A stretch of 64,000 nt of DNA, from NCBI GenBank assembly GCA_019261985.1, contig JAFAQY010000019.1, positions 1 through 64,000 on the forward strand, written 5' to 3'. This DNA is from Bryobacterales bacterium. Lineage in GTDB: Bacteria > Acidobacteriota > Terriglobia > Bryobacterales > Bryobacteraceae. Numbering within the stretch: position 1 is the stretch's first letter; every line of letters starts with the position of its first letter. The notes under the pieces were generated by a model that made no database searches, had not been told where the DNA came from, and saw only the letters and a list, made by a program, of their open reading frames with translations. Shown here piece after piece: positions 17,102-25,695 of the stretch. A program made the position numbers and the translations under genes.

Positions 17102-18361
17102 CTAAACGATCACCGTTGCTACCTCGACGTTCGACCGCGTGCCTTCCAGCACGACGATCCCGCTTTCCGTAACTGTACAACCCCTGCGCTCGCGGTCCCG
17201 ATCGAGATCGAAGCCGATTTCATCGTCCTCAGCCACCCTCACGTTCTTATCCAGGATCGCCCGGCGCACACGGGCACGGCGGCCAATATCGCAGTTATCG
17301 AAGATCACGGAATCCTCCACCACCGCGCCTGAATGCACGCGCACGCCCCGGCCCAAAATCGAGCATCGAACCATACCGCCGGAAAGGATGGTCCCGCCCG
17401 AGACGATCGAATCGATAGCTTGGCCGCGGCGCCCCTGCTCGTCAAAGATAAATTTCGCGGGCGGATCCTGATAGCCGGCCGTGCGCAAGGGCCACTGGCG
17501 ATTGTACAGATTCAGCGCTGGAGAAACCGCGCGCAGGTCCATGCTCGCATCGTAATAGGCGTCGAGAGTTCCCACATCGCGCCAATAAGCCTCCTGGGTG
17601 GGCGGATCGCCGGGGATGTGGTTGGTTTGGAAATCGTAGGCGAACATCGCAGCGCGCCCTACCAGGGACGGCAGAATGTCGCGCCCGAAATCGTGAGTGC
17701 TGCCGGGATTTTGGGCGTCCGCATCGAGCTCGCGCAACAGCAAGTTGGTCGAAAATATGTAATTCCCCATGGAGGCGTATACGCGACCGGGATCGCCGGG
17801 AATGACGGGAGCGTCCGAGCGCTTCTCATGAAATCCAATGATCGATCCATCGAGCGCCGTCTCGATTACGCCGAATTCCGCGGCTTGATCGCGCGCGACC
17901 GGAATGGCCGCGACAGTGGCCTGCGCCCGCTTGTCCATGTGGTAATCCAACATGTCGCGGATGTTCATGCGGTAGATGTGGTCGGCGCCGAAAATTGCGA
18001 CATAGTGGGGGTTGGCCTGCTCGATCAGATTGATGTTCTGGTGAATCGCGTCCGCGGTGCCGCGATACCAAACGTCTTCTTGCGTGCGCATCTGAGCGGG
18101 CACCGGAATAATAAAGTGCTCCTTCAAAAGGCTATTCACTTCCCAGCCGTCGCGCAGGTGCTGCAAAAGGCTTTGGCTCTTGAACTGGATCAGGACATAG
18201 ATGGAATAAATCCCGGAATTAACCAGGTTGCTGAGCACGAAATCGACGATGCGATAGCGCCCGCCGAACGGCACGGCCGGTTTGGCTCTTTCTTTCGTAA
18301 GCGGGGAAAGCCGGGTTCCCTTGCCCCCGGCGAGGACAAACGCCACCATCCGTACCTGCAT
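17102..18361 (-). CDS. glgC: Glucose-1-phosphate adenylyltransferase
   Basis: ADP-glucose synthesis from ATP and glucose-1-phosphate, the committed step of bacterial glycogen synthesis. The nucleotidyltransferase signature FVLAGGKGTRLSPLT is near the N-terminus, followed by AKPAVPFGGRYRIVDF and LSNLVNSGI. The conserved AIFGADHIYRM and the C-terminal left-handed beta-helix (GCTVTESGIVVLEG) are present. Starting at the ATG at 18361 gives 419 residues; an in-frame ATG at 18403 adds 14 atypical residues. It is convergent with the PEP-CTERM gene (10 bp gap). No other glg gene is nearby. Confidence 0.93.
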   Translation of the reverse strand: MQVRMVAFVLAGGKGTRLSPLTKERAKPAVPFGGRYRIVDFVLSNLVNSGIYSIYVLIQFKSQSLLQHLRDGWEVNSLLKEHFIIPVPAQMRTQEDVWYRGTADAIHQNINLIEQANPHYVAIFGADHIYRMNIRDMLDYHMDKRAQATVAAIPVARDQAAEFGVIETALDGSIIGFHEKRSDAPVIPGDPGRVYASMGNYIFSTNLLLRELDADAQNPGSTHDFGRDILPSLVGRAAMFAYDFQTNHIPGDPPTQEAYWRDVGTLDAYYDASMDLRAVSPALNLYNRQWPLRTAGYQDPPAKFIFDEQGRRGQAIDSIVSGGTILSGGMVRCSILGRGVRVHSGAVVEDSVIFDNCDIGRRARVRRAILDKNVRVAEDDEIGFDLDRDRERRGCTVTESGIVVLEGTRSNVEVATVIV

Positions 18362-18455
18362 ATGCGCATTTATTCTGGCATGTGGATGCATCGCTTTGCA
18401 CACCCCAAGCCCGTCGTAAGCCGTTCTCGCTCATAATGAAAGCGAAAGTGGACGA

Positions 18456-18953
18456 ATGGATCGCAGCGAGATATTGCAGCGCCTGCGCGAAAGGATCGTT
18501 CGGTTCGCGGCATCCAGAATTAGGGGCGATGGCGCGGAGGATCTGGCGCAGGAAGTGTTGCTGGTGATTCATGAAAAGTATCCGCAGCTGGAACGCGCAG
18601 AGGACTTGATTCCGGTCGCCCTAGAGATCACGCGTTTGAAGATCTGGGCCGCGCGCCGGAAGATTTGGCGGCGCGGCGAGGATAAGCAGGTCCCAGTAGA
18701 GGATCTGCCATTACCGGGCGCCGATCCAGGCCCATTCGAGCTTGCAGACCGCAACGAGCAATTGCGGCGGCTCGAATCGGCGCTGGCCGGCCTCGGCGAG
18801 CGGTGTCGAGAACTCTTCCGGCTGAAGCTGGAAGGCTACACGTTTCCGGAGATCCGGAAGCGCATGGGAGCGGCATCGCTGAATACGCTCTATACTTGGG
18901 ACTTCCGCTGCCGCAAGGAGCTCCTTTCGCGGATGCAAAAGGACAAACAGTGA
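18456..18953 (+). CDS. ECF-type RNA polymerase sigma factor
   Basis: A 165-residue sigma-70 family protein. Region 2 (about residues 5-70) includes AEDLAQEVLLVIHE, typical of the core-binding and -10 recognition helices. Region 4 (about 105-160) has LGERCRELFRLKLEGYTFPEI, an HTH for -35 recognition. The spacing and absence of region 3 fit an ECF sigma. The stop overlaps the GTG of the next gene, a probable membrane anti-sigma factor. It is divergent from glgC, with about 95 bp between the starts. Confidence 0.88.
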   Translation: MDRSEILQRLRERIVRFAASRIRGDGAEDLAQEVLLVIHEKYPQLERAEDLIPVALEITRLKIWAARRKIWRRGEDKQVPVEDLPLPGADPGPFELADRNEQLRRLESALAGLGERCRELFRLKLEGYTFPEIRKRMGAASLNTLYTWDFRCRKELLSRMQKDKQ

Positions 18954-19900
18954 GCAACGAGCACATTCAGGAGCTGTTGGGAAGATACGCCACAGGTGCG
19001 CTCACAGAACAGGAACGCGCGGTATTGTTTGAAGCGGCTCTTGAGGACCAAAGCCTCTTTGAGCAACTCGCCGCGGAGCATGAGCTTAAGGGATTGCTGG
19101 AACAACCTGGCGCCCGGGAGCGCATGCTGCGCGCGCTTGCGCCGGCCCCCGCCCTAAAGTCTTGGGGGTGGTTGGGGATTGCGGGCTCGGCGGCAGCGGT
19201 CGGTGTTGCCGCTATGGTTGGGGTAGCGCTTTTGCGGGCGCCGGCTCCGAAGCAGATAGCGCAGGTTCACAAAGAGTTCGCAGTACCCGCCGGGGCGGCC
19301 CCTGCTCTTGCTCCCGCGCCACCGATAATTCAGTCTGCCGCGCCGGTGCTCAAAGGCCCGAAGCAAGCATTAAGTCTGGCGCCTGCGGCGCAACCGGAAC
19401 CGGCGATTGCCGGCGTGCCGCCCCCGCCGCCTGGGGCGACGGACGTCAAGGAATCCGTGGCACGCTTGGGGACACCGGTCGCTCCGCAGGCCCAGCCGAT
19501 GGCGGCGCCCGGCGTTGCTGGATTCCGTACCCTGAATCAATTCGCACAGGTGGCGCCAAACGGTTTTGGGTTCAGTTATACGGTCACGGCGGACGACAAA
19601 TTACGCCTGACCCCCACGGCTATGGGATTTGTCACCGTCAGAGGCGCCAACGGCACAGCCACCCGAAATTTGGCGCAAAATTTCGCCGCGCAGGCCCGAT
19701 CGATGTCCGAGTTCAAAATACCGGAAGATATCACGATACTTACGGTGATCTTCAGCGCGCGCCCGGTCCCGCCAGGCGAAGTACAGGCGGGTTTAGGGGG
19801 CGCACTGGACGGCCTTTCCGGCACGAAGGCGGATCCGAACCCTTCCCCGGATTCCCGGCTAACCGCAATAATCCCAATCAAACCTGGCGCGGTGCGATAA
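18950..19900 (+). CDS. Probable membrane-anchored anti-sigma factor
   Basis: A 316-residue protein. The N-terminal ~75 residues are a helical cytoplasmic region (EHIQELLGRYATGALTEQE) like the sigma-binding part of zf-HC2-type anti-sigma factors, but without the HxxxCxxC zinc motif. One transmembrane helix follows (~82-102), then a Pro/Ala-rich periplasmic linker (~110-205) and a beta-rich C-terminal domain of unknown function (~210-316). The GTG start is inside the sigma stop codon, which strongly supports a sigma/anti-sigma pair. The extracytoplasmic domain may sense an envelope signal. Confidence 0.7.
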   Translation: MSNEHIQELLGRYATGALTEQERAVLFEAALEDQSLFEQLAAEHELKGLLEQPGARERMLRALAPAPALKSWGWLGIAGSAAAVGVAAMVGVALLRAPAPKQIAQVHKEFAVPAGAAPALAPAPPIIQSAAPVLKGPKQALSLAPAAQPEPAIAGVPPPPPGATDVKESVARLGTPVAPQAQPMAAPGVAGFRTLNQFAQVAPNGFGFSYTVTADDKLRLTPTAMGFVTVRGANGTATRNLAQNFAAQARSMSEFKIPEDITILTVIFSARPVPPGEVQAGLGGALDGLSGTKADPNPSPDSRLTAIIPIKPGAVR

Positions 19901-19908
19901 TCCTGCGT

Positions 19909-20109
19909 ATGGCCAAGCTGGCGCTCGTATACGGTATGCGGCTGGTTCCCGCCGAAGACATCGATCAGGTGACGGACGGAGGCATCAGGCTTAAGAATGG
20001 TCACACCGCAGGCGTGACCATGCACTTGATTGAAGGCGGGGAGAAGGAGATCCGGCGGCAACTGGAGCAATCTCTCGACGCGTTCTTCGAGTTTTACCCG
20101 GAGATTTGA
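19909..20109 (+). CDS. Small hypothetical protein (66 aa)
   Basis: A short acidic soluble protein with no signal peptide, starting at an ATG 8 bp after the anti-sigma gene. The pattern of a short strand (KLALVYGM) and a final amphipathic helix (EKEIRRQLEQSLDAFFEF) looks like a real small domain. The function is not recognised; as third gene of the sigma operon it could be part of the same response. Confidence 0.6.
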   Translation: MAKLALVYGMRLVPAEDIDQVTDGGIRLKNGHTAGVTMHLIEGGEKEIRRQLEQSLDAFFEFYPEI

Positions 20110-20155
20110 AAGTGAGGCGGAAGGCCGGTCCAGCCAGCCCCGGTCTAGTCAAAAT

Positions 20156-20185
20156 CCGGCAATGCCGAGCCACTGGGCTCGCCGG
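20156..20185. terminator. Hairpin between converging genes
   Basis: The stem CGAGCC/GGCTCG with a 4-nt loop lies at 20166-20181, with an outer CCGGC/GCCGG extension. It sits between convergent stops at 20109 and 20207 and could end transcription from both sides. It lacks a U-run, so the call is weak. Confidence 0.3.
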
Positions 20186-20206
20186 AGATCAGGGATTTGC
20201 CCTATG

Positions 20207-20647
20207 TCATGCTCCGGGCAATTCCCGCAGTTCCGGCAAGTTAGCCCAGGGGAGGAACTCGGCTGGCACGTACGCGCGTCCTTGCAGGGCTGCATTTACG
20301 GCCAGCGCCAAATCTTCAGCCGCGTTGCGTTTGAGCACGTAGCCTCGGATTCCGGCCGCGAGGGCCTCCTTCACCACGTGCCTTTCCTCGTGGAGCGTGA
20401 GCAACACGACTGCGCTGCAGTGCCGATCGCTCAGAAGCTGGCGTCCGGCCTCGATGCCGTTCATTCCAGGCATTGTGTAATCCGTGACGACAACATCCGG
20501 CTTCAGCTCAGCCGCGGCGTGAAGCAGGGCTGAACCGTCCTTGACCATGCCCACAATTTGAAAATCGCGGCCCAGAACAGCCGCGATTTGCTGGAGGACC
20601 TCTTCGTGGTCGTCTGCCAGCAGTAATCGCGCTTTATTTGTCTGCAT
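20207..20647 (-). CDS. Stand-alone NarL-type receiver domain protein
   Basis: A 146-residue response-regulator receiver. Acidic pocket D12/D13 (LLLADDH), phosphoacceptor D56 (VVVTDYTMPGMNG), the conserved Thr in LLTLHEE and the Lys in YVLKRNA are all present. The sequence is NarL/FixJ-like, but the protein ends about 20 residues after the receiver and no LuxR-type HTH is found downstream in any frame, so it has no DNA-binding output. No histidine kinase is adjacent. It may act by protein contact or as a phosphate sink. Confidence 0.82.
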   Translation of the reverse strand: MQTNKARLLLADDHEEVLQQIAAVLGRDFQIVGMVKDGSALLHAAAELKPDVVVTDYTMPGMNGIEAGRQLLSDRHCSAVVLLTLHEERHVVKEALAAGIRGYVLKRNAAEDLALAVNAALQGRAYVPAEFLPWANLPELRELPGA

Positions 20648-20690
20648 GGGGTCCCTCCGATGGCCCGATGTCAGTCTAAGGCTTCCGTCC

Positions 20691-20719
20691 TTGACTTCTT
20701 AAGCTCTTCTTCCTAACTT
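20691..20719 (+). promoter_or_regulatory. Candidate sigma-70 promoter
   Basis: TTGACT (20691-20696) is followed after 17 bp by TAACTT (20714-20719). It lies in an AT-rich island in the divergent interval between the receiver gene and the GT2 operon and points toward the latter. Confidence 0.35.
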
Positions 20720-20741
20720 TTATCTAACTTTTCTCTAACTT
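20713..20741. promoter_or_regulatory. Three CTAACTT direct repeats, 11-bp phased
   Basis: Exact CTAACTT heptamers start at 20713, 20724 and 20735, one helical turn apart. This is the geometry of OmpR/PhoB-type regulator boxes. They overlap the candidate -10 element upstream of the glycosyltransferase operon. Confidence 0.5.
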
Positions 20742-20981
20742 ACTACTATTTGCCCTTACCTTCTATTAAACCGCTTTTACCGGAGTTTGACATCAAGAAT
20801 TTGCTTTAAGGATGATGCCTGGCGTAATGTTCGGAAAACAATGGCTTTGCTTTGTCGGCAGCCATCCCAAAGCTTTGGAATCCAACTTGCCGTTTTGGAA
20901 GCAAGCCTTCGCTTCATTCCAGGAAGTCCTTTATTTTCCGCACGTTTAAGTGGCATGGGAAATGCGAAAAAAGGGCTTTGC

Positions 20982-21752
20982 ATGAGCCGGCTTCCTACTG
21001 CTGATATAGTCATCCCTGTTCTGAATGAGGCTCACGTTCTGCGAAAGAGCGTCGAAACCGTAATGGCGTTTTGCCAAGCCAACCTGCCGTACCTGTGGCG
21101 GGTTGTCATTGTCGATAACGGATCGACCGACGGCACGCAGAATGTCGCCAAGCAATTGGTGGCCGAGTACGATGACGTCCAGTTCATCCATTTGCACCAG
21201 CGCGGCCGGGGCCGTGCCTTGCGGCATGCGTGGCTCCAGAGCAAGGCCGACGTAGTTTGTTATACCGATGTAGATCTTTCGACCCAGTTGGTGCATTTGC
21301 GGGAACTGCTGGATTCGATTGTTTACGGCGGTTATCACGTGTCTACGGGTTCGCGTTTGATGCGCGAATCCCGAACCCGCCGGTCCTTCAAGCGTGAGCT
21401 GACATCGCGAGTTTATAACGTACTGATCAAAGCCGTCCTGTTCACGAAATTCAGCGATGCCCAATGCGGTTTTAAGGCCGTCAGCCGCAAGGCTATCGAA
21501 GAAATTGTCCCGCAGATCGAGGATCAATCGTGGTTCTTCGACACCGAGCTGCTTGTGCTCGCGGAAAAGCAGGGTTATCCCATCAAGGACATTCCCGTGG
21601 AATGGATTGAGGACGACGACAGCCGCGTAAAGATCATGCAAACCGCGTGGGAAGACATAAAGGGCATCCTGCGTCTTCGCCGCCTGCTCTGGAGCAGCCG
21701 CTGGAGCGAGCGCCGCGCCCAGGCTCCAGTGGCGGACGCGGACCGGCGCTAA
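20982..21752 (+). CDS. GT2 polyprenyl-phosphate sugar transferase (dolichyl-P-glucose synthase-like)
   Basis: A 256-residue family 2 glycosyltransferase. It shows IVIPVLNEA near the N-terminus, VDNGSTDGT, the catalytic DVDLS motif (TDVDLSTQ), and the FSDAQCGFKAV and WFFDTELL blocks seen in polyprenyl-phosphate glucosyl or mannosyl transferases. No C-terminal membrane helices are present. The product would be a polyprenyl-phosphate hexose, and the following gene (2 bp gap) is a GT39 transferase that uses such donors. The ATG at 20982 is chosen; the frame is open further upstream, but that sequence is not family-like. Confidence 0.82.
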   Translation: MSRLPTADIVIPVLNEAHVLRKSVETVMAFCQANLPYLWRVVIVDNGSTDGTQNVAKQLVAEYDDVQFIHLHQRGRGRALRHAWLQSKADVVCYTDVDLSTQLVHLRELLDSIVYGGYHVSTGSRLMRESRTRRSFKRELTSRVYNVLIKAVLFTKFSDAQCGFKAVSRKAIEEIVPQIEDQSWFFDTELLVLAEKQGYPIKDIPVEWIEDDDSRVKIMQTAWEDIKGILRLRRLLWSSRWSERRAQAPVADADRR

Positions 21753-21754
21753 TT

Positions 21755-23428
21755 ATGTCCCGTAAGCCGGCGCGCCCGGTTTACATTTCCCTCGGCGCCG
21801 TCGCGCTGGCAATCGCCGCCCTGGTTTCAAACACGCAACTGGAACAGTTTTTCGGACGAGCGCCGCATTCACTCGCATGGGGACCGGGTCTGTTTCGCGC
21901 TCTGCTTGCGCTTCACGGGTGCCTTTTGCTGGTTTCCGGATTTCTGCGCCGGAACCCGTTTGACGGCGGCCCGGCGAAACGGCTCCCCCGGAGAGTCATC
22001 GCTCTGCTCGCCGGGTTGACTGTATTGGCCGTGGTCCTCCGTATCCCCAATCTCAACTCTTCTTTGTGGCTGGATGAAGTCCTCACGATGGCGCGGTTTG
22101 CTAAGACCTCAGCCGCGTACATCCTCACAAGCTTCCCGGACCAGAACCAACACATGCTCTACTCGCTGCTGGCGCACGGCTCGCTGACGCTCTTCGGTGA
22201 ATCTGCCTGGAGCTTGCGCCTGCCGTCGGTTTTATTCGGCGCCGGAAGCCTTTGGGCGCTGTTTTTGTTGGGCAGAAAGATCGGCAATGACACTGAGGCG
22301 CTGCTCGCGTGCGCGTTGATGACGGTGTCCTATCATCACATCTGGTTTTCGCAAAATGCGCGGGGCTATATGGGGCTGTTGTTTTTTACGCTGCTGGCGA
22401 CGTGGCTATGGCTGGAGACAATAGACCGCGACAACCCACGCGTGTGGGCAGGCTATGTGGCTTCGATCGTGCTCGGATTCTGGATTCACATGACGATCCT
22501 ATTCGTGGTCGCGGCGCACGCGCTGATTTTCTTCATGGTGTGGCTGCGGTCTGGGAGGGATTGGGCCCGGCTGAGCCGGGCGGCGGCGGCATTCGCCTTA
22601 TGCGGAACGCTGACCTTGCAGTTGTATGCGCTTTCCGTGCCTGAGTTCCTGCGCACCGGACTTTCCGAAGTCTCGCCGGCGTCGGAATGGGTGAATCCGT
22701 TGTGGGTGGTCGCGGAAAGCTTGCGGAGCCTGCGCGTGGGATTCGCGGGTACGGCGGTGGTGGCTTGCGGAGGAGTTTTGATTGGCGCCGGATGGCTGGA
22801 CATTTTACGCCGCAATGCGAGCGCCGCGTGGGCCATGGTTCTGCCTGCCGCGATGGGGGGCGCTTCCATGCTGGCACTGGGCCATAACTTGTGGCCGCGA
22901 TTTTTCTTCTTCAGTATGGGTTTCGGATTATTAATCGCGATCCGTGGCGCCATGCGCGTGCCGGATCTGCTGTTGGGTTGGGTCCACGTTGCGCCCCCGT
23001 TACGCGCCGCCGCGGGCTATGCGCTTTCCGGTCTCTTCATTATGGCTTCGGCTTTCACGGTACCCCGCGCGTATGCTCTTCCGAAGCAGGATTTCACGGG
23101 CGCAAAAGAGTTCGTGGATCATCAGCTCTCAACCAACGATCACGTCGCGGTTGTCGGTCTGGCGGCGCACGCATATTCGGAATACTACGCGCCGCAATGG
23201 CCCGTTGCCGAATCCGCGGCGCAGCTTGAAACGATGCGCCAAAGCGCGAATCGTCTTTTTCTGGTTTATACGCTTCCAATCGAGCTGAAGGCCGCGCACC
23301 CGGATATTTGGAAAGCAGTACAAACGGACTTCGAGACCGTCAAAATTTTCCCCGGAACGCTCGGCGGGGGAGAGGTGTATGTGTGTCGCGACCGGGCCAG
23401 TGGCGCACAATCCGCCTTCGCGCAATAA
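21755..23428 (+). CDS. GT39/ArnT-like membrane glycosyltransferase
   Basis: A 557-residue polytopic inner-membrane protein with about 11-12 hydrophobic segments. The first large loop has LDEVLTMARFAKTSAAYILT, where the Asp-Glu pair is the catalytic site of PMT/ArnT enzymes. YHHIWFSQNARGYMG is the family's second loop. A ~110-residue soluble C-terminal domain follows (from about residue 440). It transfers a sugar from a polyprenyl-phosphate donor to a protein or lipid acceptor on the periplasmic side. The GT2 upstream probably makes the donor and the ICMT-like gene 3 bp downstream completes the operon. Confidence 0.8.
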   Translation: MSRKPARPVYISLGAVALAIAALVSNTQLEQFFGRAPHSLAWGPGLFRALLALHGCLLLVSGFLRRNPFDGGPAKRLPRRVIALLAGLTVLAVVLRIPNLNSSLWLDEVLTMARFAKTSAAYILTSFPDQNQHMLYSLLAHGSLTLFGESAWSLRLPSVLFGAGSLWALFLLGRKIGNDTEALLACALMTVSYHHIWFSQNARGYMGLLFFTLLATWLWLETIDRDNPRVWAGYVASIVLGFWIHMTILFVVAAHALIFFMVWLRSGRDWARLSRAAAAFALCGTLTLQLYALSVPEFLRTGLSEVSPASEWVNPLWVVAESLRSLRVGFAGTAVVACGGVLIGAGWLDILRRNASAAWAMVLPAAMGGASMLALGHNLWPRFFFFSMGFGLLIAIRGAMRVPDLLLGWVHVAPPLRAAAGYALSGLFIMASAFTVPRAYALPKQDFTGAKEFVDHQLSTNDHVAVVGLAAHAYSEYYAPQWPVAESAAQLETMRQSANRLFLVYTLPIELKAAHPDIWKAVQTDFETVKIFPGTLGGGEVYVCRDRASGAQSAFAQ

Positions 23429-23431
23429 CCG

Positions 23432-24007
23432 ATGGAATTCTCCCCGATACGCCTTTATCTCCTTGCCGGGCTGGTCTTGCATAAAGCCGTCTGGGAGATT
23501 CTGAAGTGGCGCGGCCCGCGTGTGGAGCGGAAGACCGAGATTCCATTGAAATCCCGTATTGTTTCTCTGGTCAAAGTTGTGATCCTCGCCGGCGTCATTC
23601 TGCAAACGGTTGTGCCGGAAATCGCGCCGATTTTTAGCAATCCGAAACTGCCGCGGGCCATAGGAACCGGCGTTTATACCGCGGGTCTGTTGATGGCGAT
23701 TCTGGCGCGCGTGCAGCTCGGGCGAAACTGGTCGGATATAGAGAAATCGCAGGTCCGGAACGATCATGCATTGGTCGCGCATGGCCTCTACAAACTGGTG
23801 CGGCATCCGATCTACGCGGGCGATCTGCTGTTGCTGCTGGGACTGGAGATGGCGCTGAATTCTTGGGCCGTCCTCGGGGTGGTTGCCTTGGTCCTGTATG
23901 TCCGCCGGAAGGCCGCGGCGGAGGAACGCGCGCTTGCGAAGACTTTGCCCGGCTACGGCGAATATTGCAAGCGAACCGCGCGGTTTTTGCCTTTTCTGCC
24001 GGGCTAA
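23432..24007 (+). CDS. ICMT-like membrane methyltransferase
   Basis: A 191-residue protein with about five hydrophobic segments. It carries the signature of the isoprenylcysteine carboxyl methyltransferase/phospholipid methyltransferase superfamily: HGLYKLVRHPIYAG (~112-125), then the EERALAKTLPGYGEYCKR block near the end. The substrate in bacteria is usually unknown. Operon position after GT2 and GT39 suggests modification of an envelope lipid or glycan. Confidence 0.82.
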   Translation: MEFSPIRLYLLAGLVLHKAVWEILKWRGPRVERKTEIPLKSRIVSLVKVVILAGVILQTVVPEIAPIFSNPKLPRAIGTGVYTAGLLMAILARVQLGRNWSDIEKSQVRNDHALVAHGLYKLVRHPIYAGDLLLLLGLEMALNSWAVLGVVALVLYVRRKAAAEERALAKTLPGYGEYCKRTARFLPFLPG

Positions 24008-24048
24008 TATTCCCGCGAGGGCGAAACATATCGAGGTTAAAATTAGGA

Positions 24049-24645
24049 ATGCCTGTGGCGCTTGGTGAATCCGCTTACACGCCTCCCGCCCCACAATCCC
24101 CGCCGCGCAAGCCTTGGACCCGCGAAGAATGCGAGGCCTGCGAACGGGCCGGGTTGTGGGAAGGCCAGCACTATGAACTAGTGCAAGGCGAGCTTATCAA
24201 CAAAATGGGAAAAAACAGTCCGCACGTGTTCGGAACACGACAAATCCGGCACGTGCTCGAGCAAGTTTTTGGATGGGAACGAGTGATCTCAGAGGGTCCA
24301 ATCGACGTTGCTCCGGAGGACAATCCTACAAGTGAGCCGGAACCCGATATCTATGTGCTTCGCTCCCGGGAATTTCGCGGCCAGCCCAAACCCAACGATC
24401 TTGTTCTTATCGTCGAAGTCGCCGACACGACGTTGGAATTTGATATACAGATCAAGGCGCCGCTATACGCCCGCGCCGGAATTCCCGAATATTGGATCCT
24501 CGATCTCAAGGGCCGCCGTTTAATCGTGCATCGCAATCCGAGCGGCAGCGTGTACAGATCGGTGGTTGCCTTTAGCGGGCAAGAACGCGTTGCGCCGCTC
24601 GCCGCCCCGGATCGCGAGATAGCAGTGGCGGACCTGCTAATGTGA
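24049..24645 (+). CDS. Uma2 family (DUF820) putative endonuclease
   Basis: A 198-residue Uma2 protein of the longer class. Family blocks are YELVQGELINKMGK, EPEPDIYVLR (catalytic Asp), LIVEVADTTLEFD (catalytic Glu) and KAPLYARAGIPEYWILDL. It is unlike the copy at 9661 in detail, so it is not a recent duplicate. The ATG at 24049 lies behind AGG; the frame is open upstream into the ICMT gene but non-family there. The stop abuts the stop of the GT2 gene on the other strand. Confidence 0.87.
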   Translation: MPVALGESAYTPPAPQSPPRKPWTREECEACERAGLWEGQHYELVQGELINKMGKNSPHVFGTRQIRHVLEQVFGWERVISEGPIDVAPEDNPTSEPEPDIYVLRSREFRGQPKPNDLVLIVEVADTTLEFDIQIKAPLYARAGIPEYWILDLKGRRLIVHRNPSGSVYRSVVAFSGQERVAPLAAPDREIAVADLLM

Positions 24646-25575
24646 CTAATTCTGCGAGTCGGCGGATTTTGCCGAGGGCTCTTCGATCAAGTCCGCGGTG
24701 CGCACCCCGGTAATCTGCGAACTTAAGCGTCCCAGGCGGGTGGCTAAAGCATCGCCGAGCATGCCGATCAGCAATATCAGCAGCGCGCTCACGAATGCCA
24801 GGAGAGCGGATGCCGAGATGTTTGGATCCCGCGTCATGTCGATGCTCATCTTCACGATCGCGTAGAGCAGGCATAACAGCACCACCGGTATGAAGATGCG
24901 CAGCGGCCGGAAAAGCATCGCGGTTCGCAAAATCAGCACCGCGAAGCTGCCCGCGTCCCACGGCACGATTTTCGATTTCCCTTTGCGCGCGCGGTAATCG
25001 ATCGGCATATAGACCACGGCGTACTTGTCACAGTGCATCGCGAGCGTGATAGTAGTGGTCCAACTGAACTGGTCCGGCAATATCGCGAAATACTGCATCG
25101 CAACGTCGCGACGGAACGCGCGCAAGCCGCTATTAAGATCGGGGATTTTTGTTCTGGTCAGATAATTCGCGAGCTGATTCAATACCCACTTGGCTGGGCG
25201 GCGGATTGCGGGAATTTTGACATTCGCCCCCGTGCGCGCGCCCACCACCATGTCCGCGGTCTCCAAACGGTTCAGCATCTCCGGGATGTACTGGCATGGG
25301 TAGGTGCCATCGGCATCGGTGATCACGATAGCGTCGTTGGAAGCCGCGGAAATCCCGCTCTTCAGCGCGGCGCCGTAGCCCCGATTGCTGCGATGACGGA
25401 ATACACGCGCGCCGGCGGCAGCGGCGGCCTGCGCGGTGCGATCGCTGGAGCCGTCGTCGATTACAAGAATTTCCGCGTTAATTCCGTGCTGCGCGAGCAC
25501 CGTTCTCAGCTCGCTGATCACCGGACCGACCCCCTGTTCTTCATTGAACGCGGGTATCACGATACTGACATTCAT
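24646..25575 (-). CDS. GT2 glycosyltransferase with C-terminal membrane anchor (DPM-like)
   Basis: A 309-residue protein. The N-terminal GT2 domain has [34 protein letters not shown] (DxD-like) and [11 protein letters not shown]. Two hydrophobic helices follow (about 228-247 and 262-285), then a polar tail. This layout fits dolichol-phosphate mannosyltransferase/ArnC/GtrB-like enzymes that load a sugar on undecaprenyl phosphate. It is convergent with the Uma2 gene and divergent from the secreted protein at 25696. Confidence 0.83.
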   Translation of the reverse strand: MNVSIVIPAFNEEQGVGPVISELRTVLAQHGINAEILVIDDGSSDRTAQAAAAAGARVFRHRSNRGYGAALKSGISAASNDAIVITDADGTYPCQYIPEMLNRLETADMVVGARTGANVKIPAIRRPAKWVLNQLANYLTRTKIPDLNSGLRAFRRDVAMQYFAILPDQFSWTTTITLAMHCDKYAVVYMPIDYRARKGKSKIVPWDAGSFAVLILRTAMLFRPLRIFIPVVLLCLLYAIVKMSIDMTRDPNISASALLAFVSALLILLIGMLGDALATRLGRLSSQITGVRTADLIEEPSAKSADSQN

Positions 25576-25695
25576 TTGGATGCTCCATTATCGCAAGGGG
25601 TTGGACGGAGGCTTGCCAATTTTCTGAAGTCTCAAGGAAACGCAAGTCCGCGCGCGGAATTCTCCCAAGAGGGGGGAAACCCTTGGAAGGATGAG

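Noticed and set aside
17333-18436. A 367-codon open frame opposite glgC
   Set aside because: It is the antisense shadow of glgC; its composition is Arg/Gly-rich without family features, while glgC has all its motifs.
25033-25690. Long in-frame upstream extension of the secreted Pro/Gln-rich protein
   Set aside because: It runs antisense through the GT2 gene and lacks a signal peptide; the ATG at 25696 has an RBS and starts a clear signal peptide.
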